A stretch of 64,000 nucleotides of DNA from Amycolatopsis albispora. GTDB taxonomy: Bacteria; Actinomycetota; Actinomycetes; Mycobacteriales; Pseudonocardiaceae. A program made the position numbers and the translations under genes. Below are positions 1 through 9,217 of the stretch, piece after piece (position 1 is the stretch's first letter; the number at the start of each line of letters is the position of its first letter). The notes below the pieces were generated by a model. It saw nothing but the letters and a program-made list of their open reading frames with translations, made no database searches and was not told where the DNA came from. The stretch lies in contig NZ_CP015163.1 of NCBI RefSeq assembly GCF_003312875.1, positions 1,922,001 to 1,986,000 on the forward strand, given 5' to 3'.

Positions 1-1088
1 CGCTCGGCGACGGCAAGCACGCCGTGCTCAACTCCGGCCGCCTCGCCGTGCTCGACGAGCACACCGCCCAGGTCACCACCATCGACCCGGAAACCACCTG
101 GGCCGCCGGCATCGCCCCCTACGGCGGCGGCATCGCCGGCCTCGCCGCCGGACCCCGCCGCGAAACCACCGTCCTGCACGCCGACCTGACCACCGGCACC
201 CTCACCGAACTCAACCCCCACCCCGGCAACCACGCCCTGCCCGACCCCGCCTACCTCCCCACCCCCGAAGAACGCGTGTTCACCACCGCCGACGGCGAAC
301 CCGTGCCCGCCTACGTCTACCCACCAGCCAACCCCGAGTTCACCGGACCCGACGACCAGCTCCCGCCCTACCTCGTCCACGTCCACGGCGGCCCCACCGG
401 CCGCAACTACCCCGTGCTCGACCTCGACTTCACCTACTTCACCAGCCGCGGCATCGGCGTCGTCGCGGTCAACTACGGCGGCTCCACCGGCTACGGCAGG
501 CGCTTCCGCGAACGACTCCGCGAACAATGGGGCGTCGTTGACGTCGCCGACTGCGTCGCCGTCGCCCGCCAGCTCGTCGAAGAAGGCGCCGCCGACCCCG
601 ACCGCCTCGCCATCCGCGGCGGCAGCGCCGGCGGCTACACCTCCGCGGTCACCATGACCACCGAACGCGCCTTCCGCGCCGCCACTGTCAAGTACCCCAT
701 CCTCGACCTCCACCGCTGGACCGCCGACGGCGGCGAAACCCACGACTTCGAATCCCGCTACCTCGACGGCCTCATCGGGCCACTGCCCGAAACCGCCGAC
801 CGCTACCACGACCGCTCCCCGATCAACAACACCGGAACACTGGCCGGACCACTGCTCTTCCTCCAGGGCCTCGACGACCAGATCTGCCCACCCGAGCAAG
901 CCGACCGCTTCGTCGCCTCCCTGCGCGGCACCGAAGTCCCGCACGCCTACCTCACCTTCGACGGCGAGCAACACGGCTTCCGCAAGGCCGAAACCATCAT
1001 CGCCGCACTCGAAGCCGAACTCGCCTTCTACGGCCAGGTCTTCGGCTTCGACACCCCCGGCGTCGCCCAGGTGGACCTGCGCCCGTGA
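1..1088 (+). CDS. S9 family (prolyl oligopeptidase-type) peptidase, 5' end missing
   Basis: The open frame runs in from the left edge (first whole codon at base 3), so the N-terminal beta-propeller is largely missing and the alpha/beta-hydrolase domain is complete. The nucleophile Ser lies in a GGSAGG elbow (codon 624-626). An Asp in GLDDQ (codons 873-878) and a His in EQHGF (codon 972-974) complete the expected catalytic triad. The oxyanion region reads HVHGGP. Family members hydrolyse short peptides or acyl-amino-acid substrates, usually in the cytoplasm. The stop overlaps the next start by 4 bp (GTGA at 1085-1088), so it is translationally coupled to the LD-carboxypeptidase. That suggests a joint role in peptide or muropeptide turnover (inference). 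Confidence 0.88.
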   Translation, partial: LGDGKHAVLNSGRLAVLDEHTAQVTTIDPETTWAAGIAPYGGGIAGLAAGPRRETTVLHADLTTGTLTELNPHPGNHALPDPAYLPTPEERVFTTADGEPVPAYVYPPANPEFTGPDDQLPPYLVHVHGGPTGRNYPVLDLDFTYFTSRGIGVVAVNYGGSTGYGRRFRERLREQWGVVDVADCVAVARQLVEEGAADPDRLAIRGGSAGGYTSAVTMTTERAFRAATVKYPILDLHRWTADGGETHDFESRYLDGLIGPLPETADRYHDRSPINNTGTLAGPLLFLQGLDDQICPPEQADRFVASLRGTEVPHAYLTFDGEQHGFRKAETIIAALEAELAFYGQVFGFDTPGVAQVDLRP

Positions 1089-1996
1089 TCCGCCCGCCCC
1101 AGCTCCGGACCGGCGACCACGTCGCACTCGTCGCCCCGGCCGGACCCGTGCCCGACGAACTGCTCGACACCGCCCACCGCACCCTCAAATCCTGGGGACT
1201 CGAGGTGCACGAAGGCCCGCACGCCCGCGGCGTGCACCCCACCGTGCCCTACCTCGCCGCCCCCGACGCCGAACGCGCCGCCGACTTCACCCAGGCCTGG
1301 CTCGACCCCGGCATCCGCGCCGTCTTCGCCGCCCGCGGCGGCTACGGCAGCATGCGCATGCTCGACCTCGTCGACTGGCACGCCCTGCGCACGGCCGGAC
1401 CCAAGATCCTCACCGGCTCCAGCGACATCACCGCACTGCACGAAGCCGTCGGCGTCCACCTCGGCCTCAGCACCCTGTTCGCCCCGATGGTCGGCAGCAC
1501 CCTGCTCACCCCCGGCGCCGCCGACCACCTCCACCGCACCCTGTTCGACCCCGGCACCGCACTCGACCTCGCCCGCCCCGGCGCCACCCCGCTGGTCCCC
1601 GGCCGCGCCGAAGGCGTGCTGATCGGCGGAAACGCCAGCCTGCTGGTGTCCAGCATCGGCGCCCCCGAACACCGCCCCGCCGACGGCGCGATCGCCCTGC
1701 TCGAAGACGTCACCGAAAGCACCTACCGGCTCGACCGCATCCTCACCCAGCTGCTGCGCTCCGGCTGGTTCGACGGCGTCCGCGGCATCGTGCTCGGCTC
1801 GTGGCAGGACTGCGGGCCTCCCGAGCAGGTCAAAGCCCTCATGCTCGACCGGCTCGGCCCGCTCGGCGTGCCCATGCTGTGGGAAGCCGGGATCGGGCAC
1901 GTACCGGACTCACCCACCGTGCCACTCGGCCTGCCCGCCGCACTCGACGCCGACGCCGGCACGCTCACCGCACTGGGCCCGGCGCTGTCCACTTAG
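1085..1996 (+). CDS. LD-carboxypeptidase (peptidase family S66, MccF/LdcA-like)
   Basis: This 303-residue protein has the normal length of family S66, serine peptidases that remove C-terminal D-amino acids or act on peptide-nucleotide antibiotics. The nucleophile elbow GSSDIT is at residues 111-116, with Ser113 the expected nucleophile. A later ALLEDV segment should supply the catalytic Glu and the C-terminal GHVPDSPTVPLG the catalytic His. There is no signal peptide, so it is cytoplasmic, as expected for muropeptide recycling. GTG start, coupled by a 4-bp overlap to the S9 peptidase upstream. It meets the convergent next gene with a 4-bp overlap of stop codons. LdcA-type recycling and MccF-type immunity cannot be told apart by eye. 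Confidence 0.88.
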   Translation: MIRPPQLRTGDHVALVAPAGPVPDELLDTAHRTLKSWGLEVHEGPHARGVHPTVPYLAAPDAERAADFTQAWLDPGIRAVFAARGGYGSMRMLDLVDWHALRTAGPKILTGSSDITALHEAVGVHLGLSTLFAPMVGSTLLTPGAADHLHRTLFDPGTALDLARPGATPLVPGRAEGVLIGGNASLLVSSIGAPEHRPADGAIALLEDVTESTYRLDRILTQLLRSGWFDGVRGIVLGSWQDCGPPEQVKALMLDRLGPLGVPMLWEAGIGHVPDSPTVPLGLPAALDADAGTLTALGPALST

Positions 1997-2952
1997 GACT
2001 CATCCCACCAGGAAAGCACCCTCGTCCCGGACAGCGTCAGCCACTTCGACCGCTCCCCGGCAGGCACGTCGACCTCGAACCACACCCGGCCGGCGTGCCG
2101 ATCGCCCTGCACCCACGTGCCGTCCGGCTGCCGCGCGTCCCTGATCAACCCGATCGCCTCGGCCAGCCGCGGCTCCGGCGCCACCCCGTCGTGCGCCGAC
2201 GCCTCCCGGAAGTACTCGGCCGCGTTGAGCACGTCGTAGCACCAGCGGAACGGATAGGCGAACCGGCCCACCCACGGCGCGATCGGCTCACCGGTGGACA
2301 ACCGCCGGAACAACCCCCGCACCAGCAGGTACTCCTCACCGGCACGCCGCGCCGCCCGCGTCGCCTCCGTGCCGCCGGTCGCGATCTCGTGCGCCAGCAG
2401 GCCCTTGAGCGAGTTCAGTGTCGAATGGACGGACGACCGCCTCGCCCCGTCCACCCACGCGCAGTTCCAGCCACCGTCGTCCAGCTGGTGCTCGGCGAAC
2501 CAGTCCGCGATCCCGCCGACGTCGGCACCCAGCCACAACCCGTTCGCGACGGTCCAGGCGTTGATGCAGCAGTCCACCTCACCGCCCCAGTACGGCAGGT
2601 CGTCGTACTCCCAGCGCGCGTGCTCCGCCAGCAACTCCGCCGTCCGCCGCTCCCGCAGGACCGCGGCGTCCATGCCCCACTCCCGCAGCGTCGTCAGCGA
2701 CCACGTGGTCGCCGTCCACGGCTGCCCCGGCTCCCGCGCGGGGTCGTAACCCGCCGGGAAGTACGCACCACCCGCCCACTGGCCGTCGGGATCCTGGTGC
2801 GAGAGCAACCGGGCACCGAAGCCCTCGGTCGCGATCCTCGCCCTGGTCGCCTCCCAGACCTCGGGCGGTTCGCCCGCGATGTCCCGTTCGACCTGCCAGC
2901 GCAACGCCGGATCCGAGTCGAGAAGCCAGCCGACCAGCTCGGTGCCCACCAT
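1993..2952 (-). CDS. Squalene-cyclase/prenyltransferase-like alpha-toroid protein of unknown substrate
   Basis: 319 residues, ATG start. The protein repeats short helical units with QDPDGQWAGG, QLDDGGWNCAW and RQPDGTW motifs. These are the QW-like signatures of the alpha/alpha toroid found in terpene cyclases and prenyltransferases. It is about half the length of a squalene-hopene cyclase and I see no DXDD catalytic motif, so it is probably not a working cyclase. Similar single-domain proteins are usually left as hypothetical. It starts 29 bp from the divergent flavin-binding protein gene. Confidence 0.6.
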   Translation of the reverse strand: MVGTELVGWLLDSDPALRWQVERDIAGEPPEVWEATRARIATEGFGARLLSHQDPDGQWAGGAYFPAGYDPAREPGQPWTATTWSLTTLREWGMDAAVLRERRTAELLAEHARWEYDDLPYWGGEVDCCINAWTVANGLWLGADVGGIADWFAEHQLDDGGWNCAWVDGARRSSVHSTLNSLKGLLAHEIATGGTEATRAARRAGEEYLLVRGLFRRLSTGEPIAPWVGRFAYPFRWCYDVLNAAEYFREASAHDGVAPEPRLAEAIGLIRDARQPDGTWVQGDRHAGRVWFEVDVPAGERSKWLTLSGTRVLSWWDES

Positions 2953-2968
2953 GCGCGGACCCTACCGG

Positions 2969-2974
2969 CATACT
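2969..2974 (+). promoter_or_regulatory. Candidate -10 box for a leaderless transcript
   Basis: CATACT lies exactly 7 nt before the ATG at 2982, in a 29-bp divergent gap with no Shine-Dalgarno sequence. This is the spacing expected of a leaderless mRNA in actinobacteria. No transcription data are available. Confidence 0.35.
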
Positions 2975-2981
2975 CGGCGGC

Positions 2982-3578
2982 ATGGGCAAAACCTACGACC
3001 GCATCGACCACCGCCTCCGGGCCTTCATCGACGCGCAACCGGTCTTCTTCGTGGCCAGCGCACCCCTCAGCGGCGACGGGCACGTCAACCTGTCCCCCAA
3101 GGGCCGCGCCGGCACGCTCGCCGTGCTGGACGAGCACACCGTGGCCTACCTCGACTTCGGCGGCAGCCACGCCGAGACCATCGCCCACCTCCGCGAAAAC
3201 GGCCGCATCACGCTGATGTGGTGCGCCTTCACCGGCCCGCCCAAGATCCTCCGCGTGCACGGCCGCGGTGAGCCGGTCTTCCGCGACGACCCGCGCTGGG
3301 CGGACCTGGTGCAGCGGTTCGGCGACGCCGACGGGCCGGGCCTGCGCGCGGTGATCCTCGTGCGTGCCGAGCTGATCAGCGACAGCTGCGGGTTCGCCGT
3401 GCCCTTCCTCGACTACCGCGAAGAACGCGACCACCACGCCAGGTACTTCGGCCGCAAGACCGACGAGGAGTTCGCCGCCTACTGCGCCGGGAAGGACACC
3501 AACGTCGCCAGCATCGACGGGCTGCCCGCCCTGCCGGTGCCGCTGCCGGAGCGGACCGACCGTGCGCCTGTCCACTGA
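2982..3578 (+). CDS. Pyridoxamine 5'-phosphate oxidase-family flavin-binding protein
   Basis: 198 residues. The N-terminal FIDAQPVFFVASAPLSG...VNLSPKG segment is typical of the split-barrel PPOX-like proteins annotated as pyridoxamine 5'-phosphate oxidase family; they bind FMN or F420 or related cofactors. The substrate is unknown. The biosynthetic PdxH motifs were not identified, so this is not called PdxH. The last 17 bp overlap the start of the next gene, another split-barrel protein. The pair is probably co-transcribed. Confidence 0.75.
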   Translation: MGKTYDRIDHRLRAFIDAQPVFFVASAPLSGDGHVNLSPKGRAGTLAVLDEHTVAYLDFGGSHAETIAHLRENGRITLMWCAFTGPPKILRVHGRGEPVFRDDPRWADLVQRFGDADGPGLRAVILVRAELISDSCGFAVPFLDYREERDHHARYFGRKTDEEFAAYCAGKDTNVASIDGLPALPVPLPERTDRAPVH

Positions 3579-3969
3579 GGACTGCCAGCGCCGGTTCGCC
3601 GCCGAGCGCGTGGCGACGCTGGGCACCGTCACCGGGGCGGGCGTTCCGCACCTGGTGCCGGTGACCTTCGCCGTGCTCGGCGCGGAGATCTGCTTCGCCA
3701 TCGACCACAAGCCCAAGCGCACGCGCGAACTGGCGCGCCTGCGGCACATCGCGGCCAACCCGGCGGTCAGCTTCCTGGCCGACCGGTACGCCGACGACTG
3801 GGACCAGCTCTGGTGGGTGCGTGCCGACGGCCACGCCACCGTGCTCGACGAGCACCCCGAAGCACTCGACGCCCTGCGCGCGAAGTACCCGCAGTACCGG
3901 GACACTCCCCCGGACGGCCCGATCGTGCGGACCGTCGTCAGCCGCTGGTCCGGCTGGGCGGCGGTCTGA
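3562..3969 (+). CDS. PPOX-class F420-dependent oxidoreductase (TIGR03668-like)
   Basis: 135 residues, GTG start inside the end of the previous gene (17-bp overlap, different frame). It carries the family opening RVATLGTVTGAGVPHLVPVTFAV and the central IDHKPKRTRELARLRHIAANP segment seen in small F420-binding split-barrel reductases of mycobacteria and relatives. It probably transfers hydride from F420H2 to an unknown substrate. The two adjacent split-barrel genes are not a frameshifted single gene: each has a full N-terminal core. Confidence 0.75.
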   Translation: MRLSTEDCQRRFAAERVATLGTVTGAGVPHLVPVTFAVLGAEICFAIDHKPKRTRELARLRHIAANPAVSFLADRYADDWDQLWWVRADGHATVLDEHPEALDALRAKYPQYRDTPPDGPIVRTVVSRWSGWAAV

Positions 3970-4011
3970 GCTGGTTTTTTCAGTGGGAAGTGAGATGATC
4001 GCTCAAAGCCC

Positions 4012-4034
4012 AGCCGTATAGGTCGTTATACACC
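4012..4034. repeat. 23-bp dispersed repeat, copy 1
   Basis: A 23-bp sequence identical to 13398-13420. Its core is GTATA-N6-TATAC, a short palindrome. It sits in the 82-bp convergent gap between the F420 oxidoreductase and the mannosyltransferase gene, so this copy is not obviously a promoter element. The only other notable item in the gap is a T6 run at 3973-3978. Confidence 0.7.
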
Positions 4035-4051
4035 TGACTACGGAGGAAACG

Positions 4052-5572
4052 TCAGCCGTTCCGCGAAGCCGGTTTCCGCCAGGCCTCGATCAGTCCCAGC
4101 GGATCCGGCTTGAGCAGGGACGCCGCCGCGTACACGCTCACCGCCAGCACCCCGCCGATGAACCACCAGTCGTAGAGCGCCTGCTCCCCCGTCGGGTAGT
4201 AGACGAGCACCAGGAACACCGACACCCCCACCACCCCGGCCAGGTGCTTGCGCTCCCACGGGAACGCCGAAGCCAGGACAAAACCCCAGGTCAGATACCA
4301 CGGCAGGGTTGGCGGCGCGAGGATCGCCACGGCCAGCAGCGCGGCCGCGGCCCGCAGCACCGCCTGGTTGCCGCCGTCGCGGGACAGCCACCACTGCCGC
4401 ACCACGAAGGCCGCCAGCACCACCCACGCCAGCGTCCGGAACACCGTGACGAACGGCGACGGCGGCACGTCCACCATGATGTGCACCATGGTGTAGACGA
4501 TCTCGCCGATGCCGGTGGGGAAGTTCAGCCAGTTGGCGATCAGCTGCGGCGCGCTCATCCCGGTGAACCAGCCGATGTTCATCGAGCCGAGCGAAACCCA
4601 GGTGCCCACCACGAAGACCGGCACGAACACCCCCAGCGCGGGAAGCACCGCGCGGAAGAACCGCTTCACCCGGCCACCGCTGGGCAGCTGCGCGGCCCAC
4701 ATCCAGACCAGGAACGGCAGCGCCACCGCCGCGGTCGGCTTGATCAGCATGCCCACCGTGACCAGCACCACCGACAGCACCGGGCGCCGGTCCAGCATGG
4801 CCAGCACACCGGTGGTCAGGAAGCCCAGCATCAGCAGGTCGTTGTGCGGGCCGCCGACCAGGTGGATCACCGTCATCGGGCTGGCCACCGCCAGCCACAG
4901 CGTCACCGGCAGTTTCCCGCCGAGGTGCTTGACCAGCCGCGGCAGCGACCACAGCACCCCGGCCAGGCCGACCATGATCACCAGCCGGGTGAGGATCACC
5001 CCGAGGATCATGTTGTTGCCGGTGAGCCCGACCACCCACTTCGACACCAGCAGGAACAGCGGGCCGTAGGGCGCGGGCGTGTCCTGCCACAGCTGGTGCA
5101 CGTTGAGCACCACGTCCGGCAGCACGTTCAGCTCGGCGGGCCCGGTGGCGTAGGGATCCATGCCGTAGAGCAGCTGCGCGCCCTGCCCGAGGTAGGAGAA
5201 CACGTCACGGGTGAACAGCGGTGGCGAGACCAGCAGCGGGCCCATCCAGCAGGCCGCCGCGATCAGCACCGGCCTGGCGCCCACCCGGCCGTCCAGCACG
5301 TACCGGCCCAGCCGCACCCACGCCCACACCACCAGCCCGAAGCCGAAGTACAGCAGCGCGGTGGCCAGCGCCTTGCCGTGGCCGTAGCGAATGAACGACA
5401 GCGGACCGTGACCGAGCACCGGATCCCGGATCAGGATGCCGCCGGCGCCGAGCGCGGCGAGCATCAGCAGGGTCGAGCCGATCGTGCCCATCGCGATCGT
5501 CCGGTACGGAAAACGCGAGGGCACGACGCTCACCGCGCCTGCTTCGGCTGTGGGGTCTGTGGTGGTCGCCAT
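4052..5572 (-). CDS. mptB: Polyprenol-phosphomannose-dependent alpha-1,6-mannosyltransferase, MptB-like
   Basis: 506 residues with about a dozen hydrophobic segments. It has the GT-C architecture: an early extracytoplasmic loop LFTRDVFSYLGQG with the expected Asp, then YGMDPYATGP. Members use polyprenyl-phosphate mannose on the outer face of the membrane. Mycobacterial MptA/MptB extend the alpha-1,6-mannan core of lipomannan. The ATG is preceded by a poor Shine-Dalgarno. It is monocistronic here, with convergent neighbours on one side and the ABC transporter stop 15 bp upstream. The acceptor polymer in this organism is inferred only. Confidence 0.82.
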   Translation of the reverse strand: MATTTDPTAEAGAVSVVPSRFPYRTIAMGTIGSTLLMLAALGAGGILIRDPVLGHGPLSFIRYGHGKALATALLYFGFGLVVWAWVRLGRYVLDGRVGARPVLIAAACWMGPLLVSPPLFTRDVFSYLGQGAQLLYGMDPYATGPAELNVLPDVVLNVHQLWQDTPAPYGPLFLLVSKWVVGLTGNNMILGVILTRLVIMVGLAGVLWSLPRLVKHLGGKLPVTLWLAVASPMTVIHLVGGPHNDLLMLGFLTTGVLAMLDRRPVLSVVLVTVGMLIKPTAAVALPFLVWMWAAQLPSGGRVKRFFRAVLPALGVFVPVFVVGTWVSLGSMNIGWFTGMSAPQLIANWLNFPTGIGEIVYTMVHIMVDVPPSPFVTVFRTLAWVVLAAFVVRQWWLSRDGGNQAVLRAAAALLAVAILAPPTLPWYLTWGFVLASAFPWERKHLAGVVGVSVFLVLVYYPTGEQALYDWWFIGGVLAVSVYAAASLLKPDPLGLIEAWRKPASRNG

Positions 5573-5586
5573 TTCACCACAGGAGA

Positions 5587-7260
5587 TTACACACCGCGCT
5601 CCCCGGAAGCCCCGGCGCCAGCGCCTTCCACGTGGACGGTTCCACCCGGAAGTGCGGCCAGCAACGACTTCGTGTACTCGTGCCGCGGCGAGAGCAGGAC
5701 CTCCTCCACGGTGCCGACCTCCACCAGCTCACCGCGGTACATCACGGCCACCCGGTCGGCGATGTTCCACGCCAGCCCCAGATCGTGCGTGATCACCAGC
5801 CCGGCGAGCCCGAGCTGCCGCCGCAATCGCAGCAGCAGCGCGAGGATCTCCCCGCGCACCGACGCGTCGAGCGAGGCCACCGGCTCGTCGGCGACCACCA
5901 CCTTGGGATCGAGCGCGAGCGCCCCGGCGATCACCACGCGCTGGCGCTGACCGCCGGACAGCTCGTGCGGCAGCCGCTGCATGAACCGCTCCGCCGGCCG
6001 CAGTTCGGCCGCCTCCAGCGCCTTCCTGACGATTTCGCGTTCGTCCTCGGCCAGCCCGTGGATGCGCGGCCCTTCGGCCACCGCCTCGTACACGCTGTGC
6101 CGCGGGTTCAGCGCGCTCGTCGGGTCCTGCAGCACCAGTTGCACCTGCCGCCGGTACGCCTTGAGCCCGGCACCGGTCAGCGGCACGCCCTCGAACAGCA
6201 CCTGCCCCGAGGTCGGCTTCTGCAGGCCCATCAGCGTGCGCGCCAGCGTGGTCTTGCCCGAACCGGACTGGCCGACCAGCGCGATGATCTCGTTGCGCCG
6301 GACCTCCAGGTCCACGCCCTTGACCGCGTCGATCGCCGCGCCCCTGCGGTCGCGGAAGCGGACGTGCAGGTCCCTGGCCTCCAGCAGCGGCCCCTCCCCC
6401 GTGTCCACCGGGGTCTCCGGCTCCGGCGGCAGCTCGGTCGCGGTGGCCGGGGCGAACCGCGACACCGGGTCACCGACCGTCGGGAAGGCCGCCGCCAGCG
6501 CCTGGGTGTGGGCGTGCTTCGGCGCGGCCATCACCTGCTTGCCCGCGCCCTCCTCGACGATCTCGCCGTCGTACATCACCGCGATCCGCGCGCAGGTCGC
6601 CGCCAGCACCGACAGGTCGTGACTGATCATGATCAGCCCGATGCCCTGCTCGGCGACCAGGCCGCTGAGCAGTTGGAGCACCTGCGCCTGCACGATCACG
6701 TCCAGCGCGGTGGTCGGCTCGTCGGCGATGATCAGCCGCGGGCGGCAGGCCAGCGCCATCGCGATCATCACGCGCTGCTTCTGCCCGCCGGACAGCTCGT
6801 GCGGATAGGCACCGGCCCGGCTGACCGGCAGGTCCACCTGCGCCAGCAGCTCCTCCACCCGCTCGCGCACCGCGGTTTCGCTCTGCGCCTTGCCCTCGGG
6901 CGGGTGCAGCCGGATCGGCTCGGCGATCTGCTCCCCGATCCGGCGCACCGGGTTCAGCGCGTGCATCGCGCCCTGGAACACGATCGACGCCGTGGACCAG
7001 CGCACCGCCCGCAGCCGTCCCCACTTCATCGTGGTGACGTCCTCGCCGTCGAGCAGGATCTCGCCGGTGACCTTCGCGGACTTCGGCAGCAGCCGCAGCA
7101 CGCTCATCGCCACCGTCGACTTGCCCGACCCGGACTCCCCCGCCACGCCGACCGTGTCGCCCGGCTCCAGCCGCAGGCTGACGTCGCGCACCGCGCGCAC
7201 GTCCTCCCCCGGCGCCGGATAGGTGACGTTCAGGTCCTTGATCTCCAGCAACGCGCTCAT
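5587..7260 (-). CDS. Peptide ABC transporter ATPase, fused DppD-DppF type
   Basis: 557 residues with two complete ABC cassettes in one chain. There are two Walker A motifs, GESGSGKST and GQSGSGKTT, and two signature motifs, LSGGQKQR and LSGGQRQR, each followed by a Walker B ending in ADEP. This is the oligo/dipeptide importer ATPase family, normally two genes and fused here. The start is the ATG at 7260: it overlaps the permease stop (ATGA) and has GGGGG just upstream. A longer open frame exists but is not needed. It powers the two permeases encoded upstream in the same operon. Confidence 0.92.
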   Translation of the reverse strand: MSALLEIKDLNVTYPAPGEDVRAVRDVSLRLEPGDTVGVAGESGSGKSTVAMSVLRLLPKSAKVTGEILLDGEDVTTMKWGRLRAVRWSTASIVFQGAMHALNPVRRIGEQIAEPIRLHPPEGKAQSETAVRERVEELLAQVDLPVSRAGAYPHELSGGQKQRVMIAMALACRPRLIIADEPTTALDVIVQAQVLQLLSGLVAEQGIGLIMISHDLSVLAATCARIAVMYDGEIVEEGAGKQVMAAPKHAHTQALAAAFPTVGDPVSRFAPATATELPPEPETPVDTGEGPLLEARDLHVRFRDRRGAAIDAVKGVDLEVRRNEIIALVGQSGSGKTTLARTLMGLQKPTSGQVLFEGVPLTGAGLKAYRRQVQLVLQDPTSALNPRHSVYEAVAEGPRIHGLAEDEREIVRKALEAAELRPAERFMQRLPHELSGGQRQRVVIAGALALDPKVVVADEPVASLDASVRGEILALLLRLRRQLGLAGLVITHDLGLAWNIADRVAVMYRGELVEVGTVEEVLLSPRHEYTKSLLAALPGGTVHVEGAGAGASGERGV

Positions 7261-8180
7261 CGATCCCCCCTGAGCCGCGGGTTGAGCACCGTCTCCAGCG
7301 CCCGGCCGACCAGCGTGAAGCACAGCACGATGGCCACGATGGCCAGGCCCGGCGGCAGCAGGTACCACCAGGCCCCGCCGCTGACCGCGCCCGAGCTGAG
7401 CGCGGTCTGCAGCATCGAACCCCACGACACGTTGTTCGGGTCACCGAGGCCGAGGAAGGACAGCGTGGACTCGGCGATGATCGAGCCGCCGACCACCAGC
7501 GTGGTGTTCGCCAGCACCAGCGGCATCACCGCGGGCAGCACGTGCTTGCCGATCACGTGCAGGTGCCCGCCGCCCAGCGCCTTCGACCGCTCGATGTACG
7601 GACGGCTCTCCACGGTCAGCGTCTGCGCGCGCACCAGGCGCGCCGTGGTCGGCCACGAGGTCACGCCGACCGCGACGATGATCGTCGGGATGCCGCGCGG
7701 CAGCACGCTGGACAACGCGATCGCCAGCACCAGCGACGGCAGCACCAGGAAGAAGTCGGTGAACGGCAGCAGGATCCGCGCCACCCACCGGCCGAAGTGC
7801 CCGGCCGCGATGCCGACGATCGTGCCGATCAGCACCGACAGCACGGTCGCCGCCAGCCCGACCAGCAGCGAAACCCGCGCACCCCAGAAGGTCAGCAGCA
7901 GCACCGACCGGCCGTCCACGTCGGTGCCCAGCAGGTACTCCCCGCTCGGCGGCTGCAGCGGCCTGCCCGGCGCCTTGGTCACGTCCAGCCCGGCCGGATC
8001 GGTGATCACCGGCGCCAGCACGGCCAGCACCACGATCACCGCCAGCAGCACCAGCCCGACCAGCCCGCCGCGGTTCTTGGCGAACTCCTTCCAGACCTTC
8101 CCGGCGGCGGCGAACCGGCGCTGCCAGGCGATCGCGCTCGCGGACTGTGTCGGTTGTGTCCCTTGTGGAGCTTCGCTCAT
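7257..8180 (-). CDS. Peptide ABC transporter permease, DppC-like
   Basis: 307 residues. An N-terminal cytoplasmic stretch leads into a first membrane helix near residues 43-65, then a periplasmic loop with LLGTDVDGRSVL, the hallmark of OppC/DppC. The EAA loop reads ERSKALGGGHLHVIGKHVLP. The start is the ATG at 8180, overlapping the upstream permease stop by 4 bp, as does its own stop with the ATPase start. It forms the membrane channel with the DppB-like partner. Confidence 0.92.
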   Translation of the reverse strand: MSEAPQGTQPTQSASAIAWQRRFAAAGKVWKEFAKNRGGLVGLVLLAVIVVLAVLAPVITDPAGLDVTKAPGRPLQPPSGEYLLGTDVDGRSVLLLTFWGARVSLLVGLAATVLSVLIGTIVGIAAGHFGRWVARILLPFTDFFLVLPSLVLAIALSSVLPRGIPTIIVAVGVTSWPTTARLVRAQTLTVESRPYIERSKALGGGHLHVIGKHVLPAVMPLVLANTTLVVGGSIIAESTLSFLGLGDPNNVSWGSMLQTALSSGAVSGGAWWYLLPPGLAIVAIVLCFTLVGRALETVLNPRLRGDR

Positions 8181-9205
8181 GACGCACGCACCCTCGGGTC
8201 GAGCACCCGGTAGAGCACCTCGGCGAACAGGTTCATCACGACCACCGAACCGGCCAGTATCAAGAACACTCCTTGCAGCAGCGGCAGGTCCGGCCCGCGC
8301 AGCGCTTCGAACGTGAGCAGCCCGAGCCCCGGCCACGAGAACACGGCCTCGACCGTGACCGTGCCCGACACCACCAGCCCGAACTGCAGGAACACCAGGG
8401 TCACCGTGGGCAGCAGCGCGTTCGGCACGGCGTGCCGCCGCCGCACCAGGTCGTCGCGCAGCCCCTTCGCGCGGGCCGTGGTCAGGTAGTCCGCGTTCAT
8501 CTCCTCCAGCAGCGACGACCGCATCACCAGCATGTACTGCGCGTAGATCACCGCGAGCAGGGTGACGCACGGCAGCACCAGGTGGTGCGCCACGTCCAGC
8601 AACTCGGGGAAGAAACCCGGCGGCGTGTCCGGCGAAGTCATGCCGCGGCTCGGGAACAGGCCCTGGGTGGCGATCAGCAGCATCAGCCCCAGCCAGAACT
8701 GCGGCACCGACCACAGCGTCAGCGCCACCCCGGTCTGGACCTTGTCGAAGCCGCTGCCCCGGCGCCACGCCGCCCGCACGCCGAGCCACAACCCCAGCGC
8801 CACCGCCAGCACGGTGGCGGTGCCGACGAGCAGGATGGTGGGCCACACCCGCTCGCCGATCATGTCCGCCACCGGCCGGTTGTAGATGTAGGAGGTGCCC
8901 AGATCACCCCGCAGCAGCCCGCCGAAGTAGTCCAGGAACTGCTGCAGCATCGGCTTGTCCACGCCGAGGCGGGCGCGGAGCTCGGCCAGCTGCTGCGGGC
9001 TGGTCGGCCGGTCCCTGGTCATCGTGGTGACCGGGTCGCCGGGGATCATCCGGAACAGCAGGAAGCCCAGCACCACCACCAGCAGCAGGCTGACCAGCCC
9101 GGCGCCGATCTTCCCGGCGAGAAACCGAAGGGTCCCGGTACCCCCGCGTCGTTCGTCCGGGTCGGGCAGCTCGGTGCCCGTGGCTGTCGAGACCGCTTCG
9201 GTCAA
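8177..9205 (-). CDS. Peptide ABC transporter permease, DppB-like
   Basis: 342 residues. The first membrane segment, ending FRMIPGDPV, is the classic DppB/OppB start, followed by a long extracytoplasmic loop and RAKGLRDDLVRRRHAVPNALLP as the EAA loop. It starts 12 bp after the substrate-binding protein gene and ends in a 4-bp overlap with the DppC-like gene, so the four transporter genes form one operon transcribed leftward. Confidence 0.92.
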   Translation of the reverse strand: MTEAVSTATGTELPDPDERRGGTGTLRFLAGKIGAGLVSLLLVVVLGFLLFRMIPGDPVTTMTRDRPTSPQQLAELRARLGVDKPMLQQFLDYFGGLLRGDLGTSYIYNRPVADMIGERVWPTILLVGTATVLAVALGLWLGVRAAWRRGSGFDKVQTGVALTLWSVPQFWLGLMLLIATQGLFPSRGMTSPDTPPGFFPELLDVAHHLVLPCVTLLAVIYAQYMLVMRSSLLEEMNADYLTTARAKGLRDDLVRRRHAVPNALLPTVTLVFLQFGLVVSGTVTVEAVFSWPGLGLLTFEALRGPDLPLLQGVFLILAGSVVVMNLFAEVLYRVLDPRVRAS

Positions 9206-9217
9206 CGCCTCTTGCTC

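Noticed and set aside
1801..3216. A 471-residue rightward frame spanning three other genes.
   Set aside because: Pro/Arg-rich shadow crossing real gene boundaries on both strands.
2982..3969. The two neighbouring split-barrel genes as one frameshifted gene.
   Set aside because: Each encodes its own complete N-terminal core, and the proteins belong to different subfamilies.
4021..4034. TTATACACC in the 23-bp repeat resembles a DnaA box.
   Set aside because: One mismatch to TTATNCACA, isolated, and actinomycete DnaA boxes are more GC-rich; no origin-like cluster is present.
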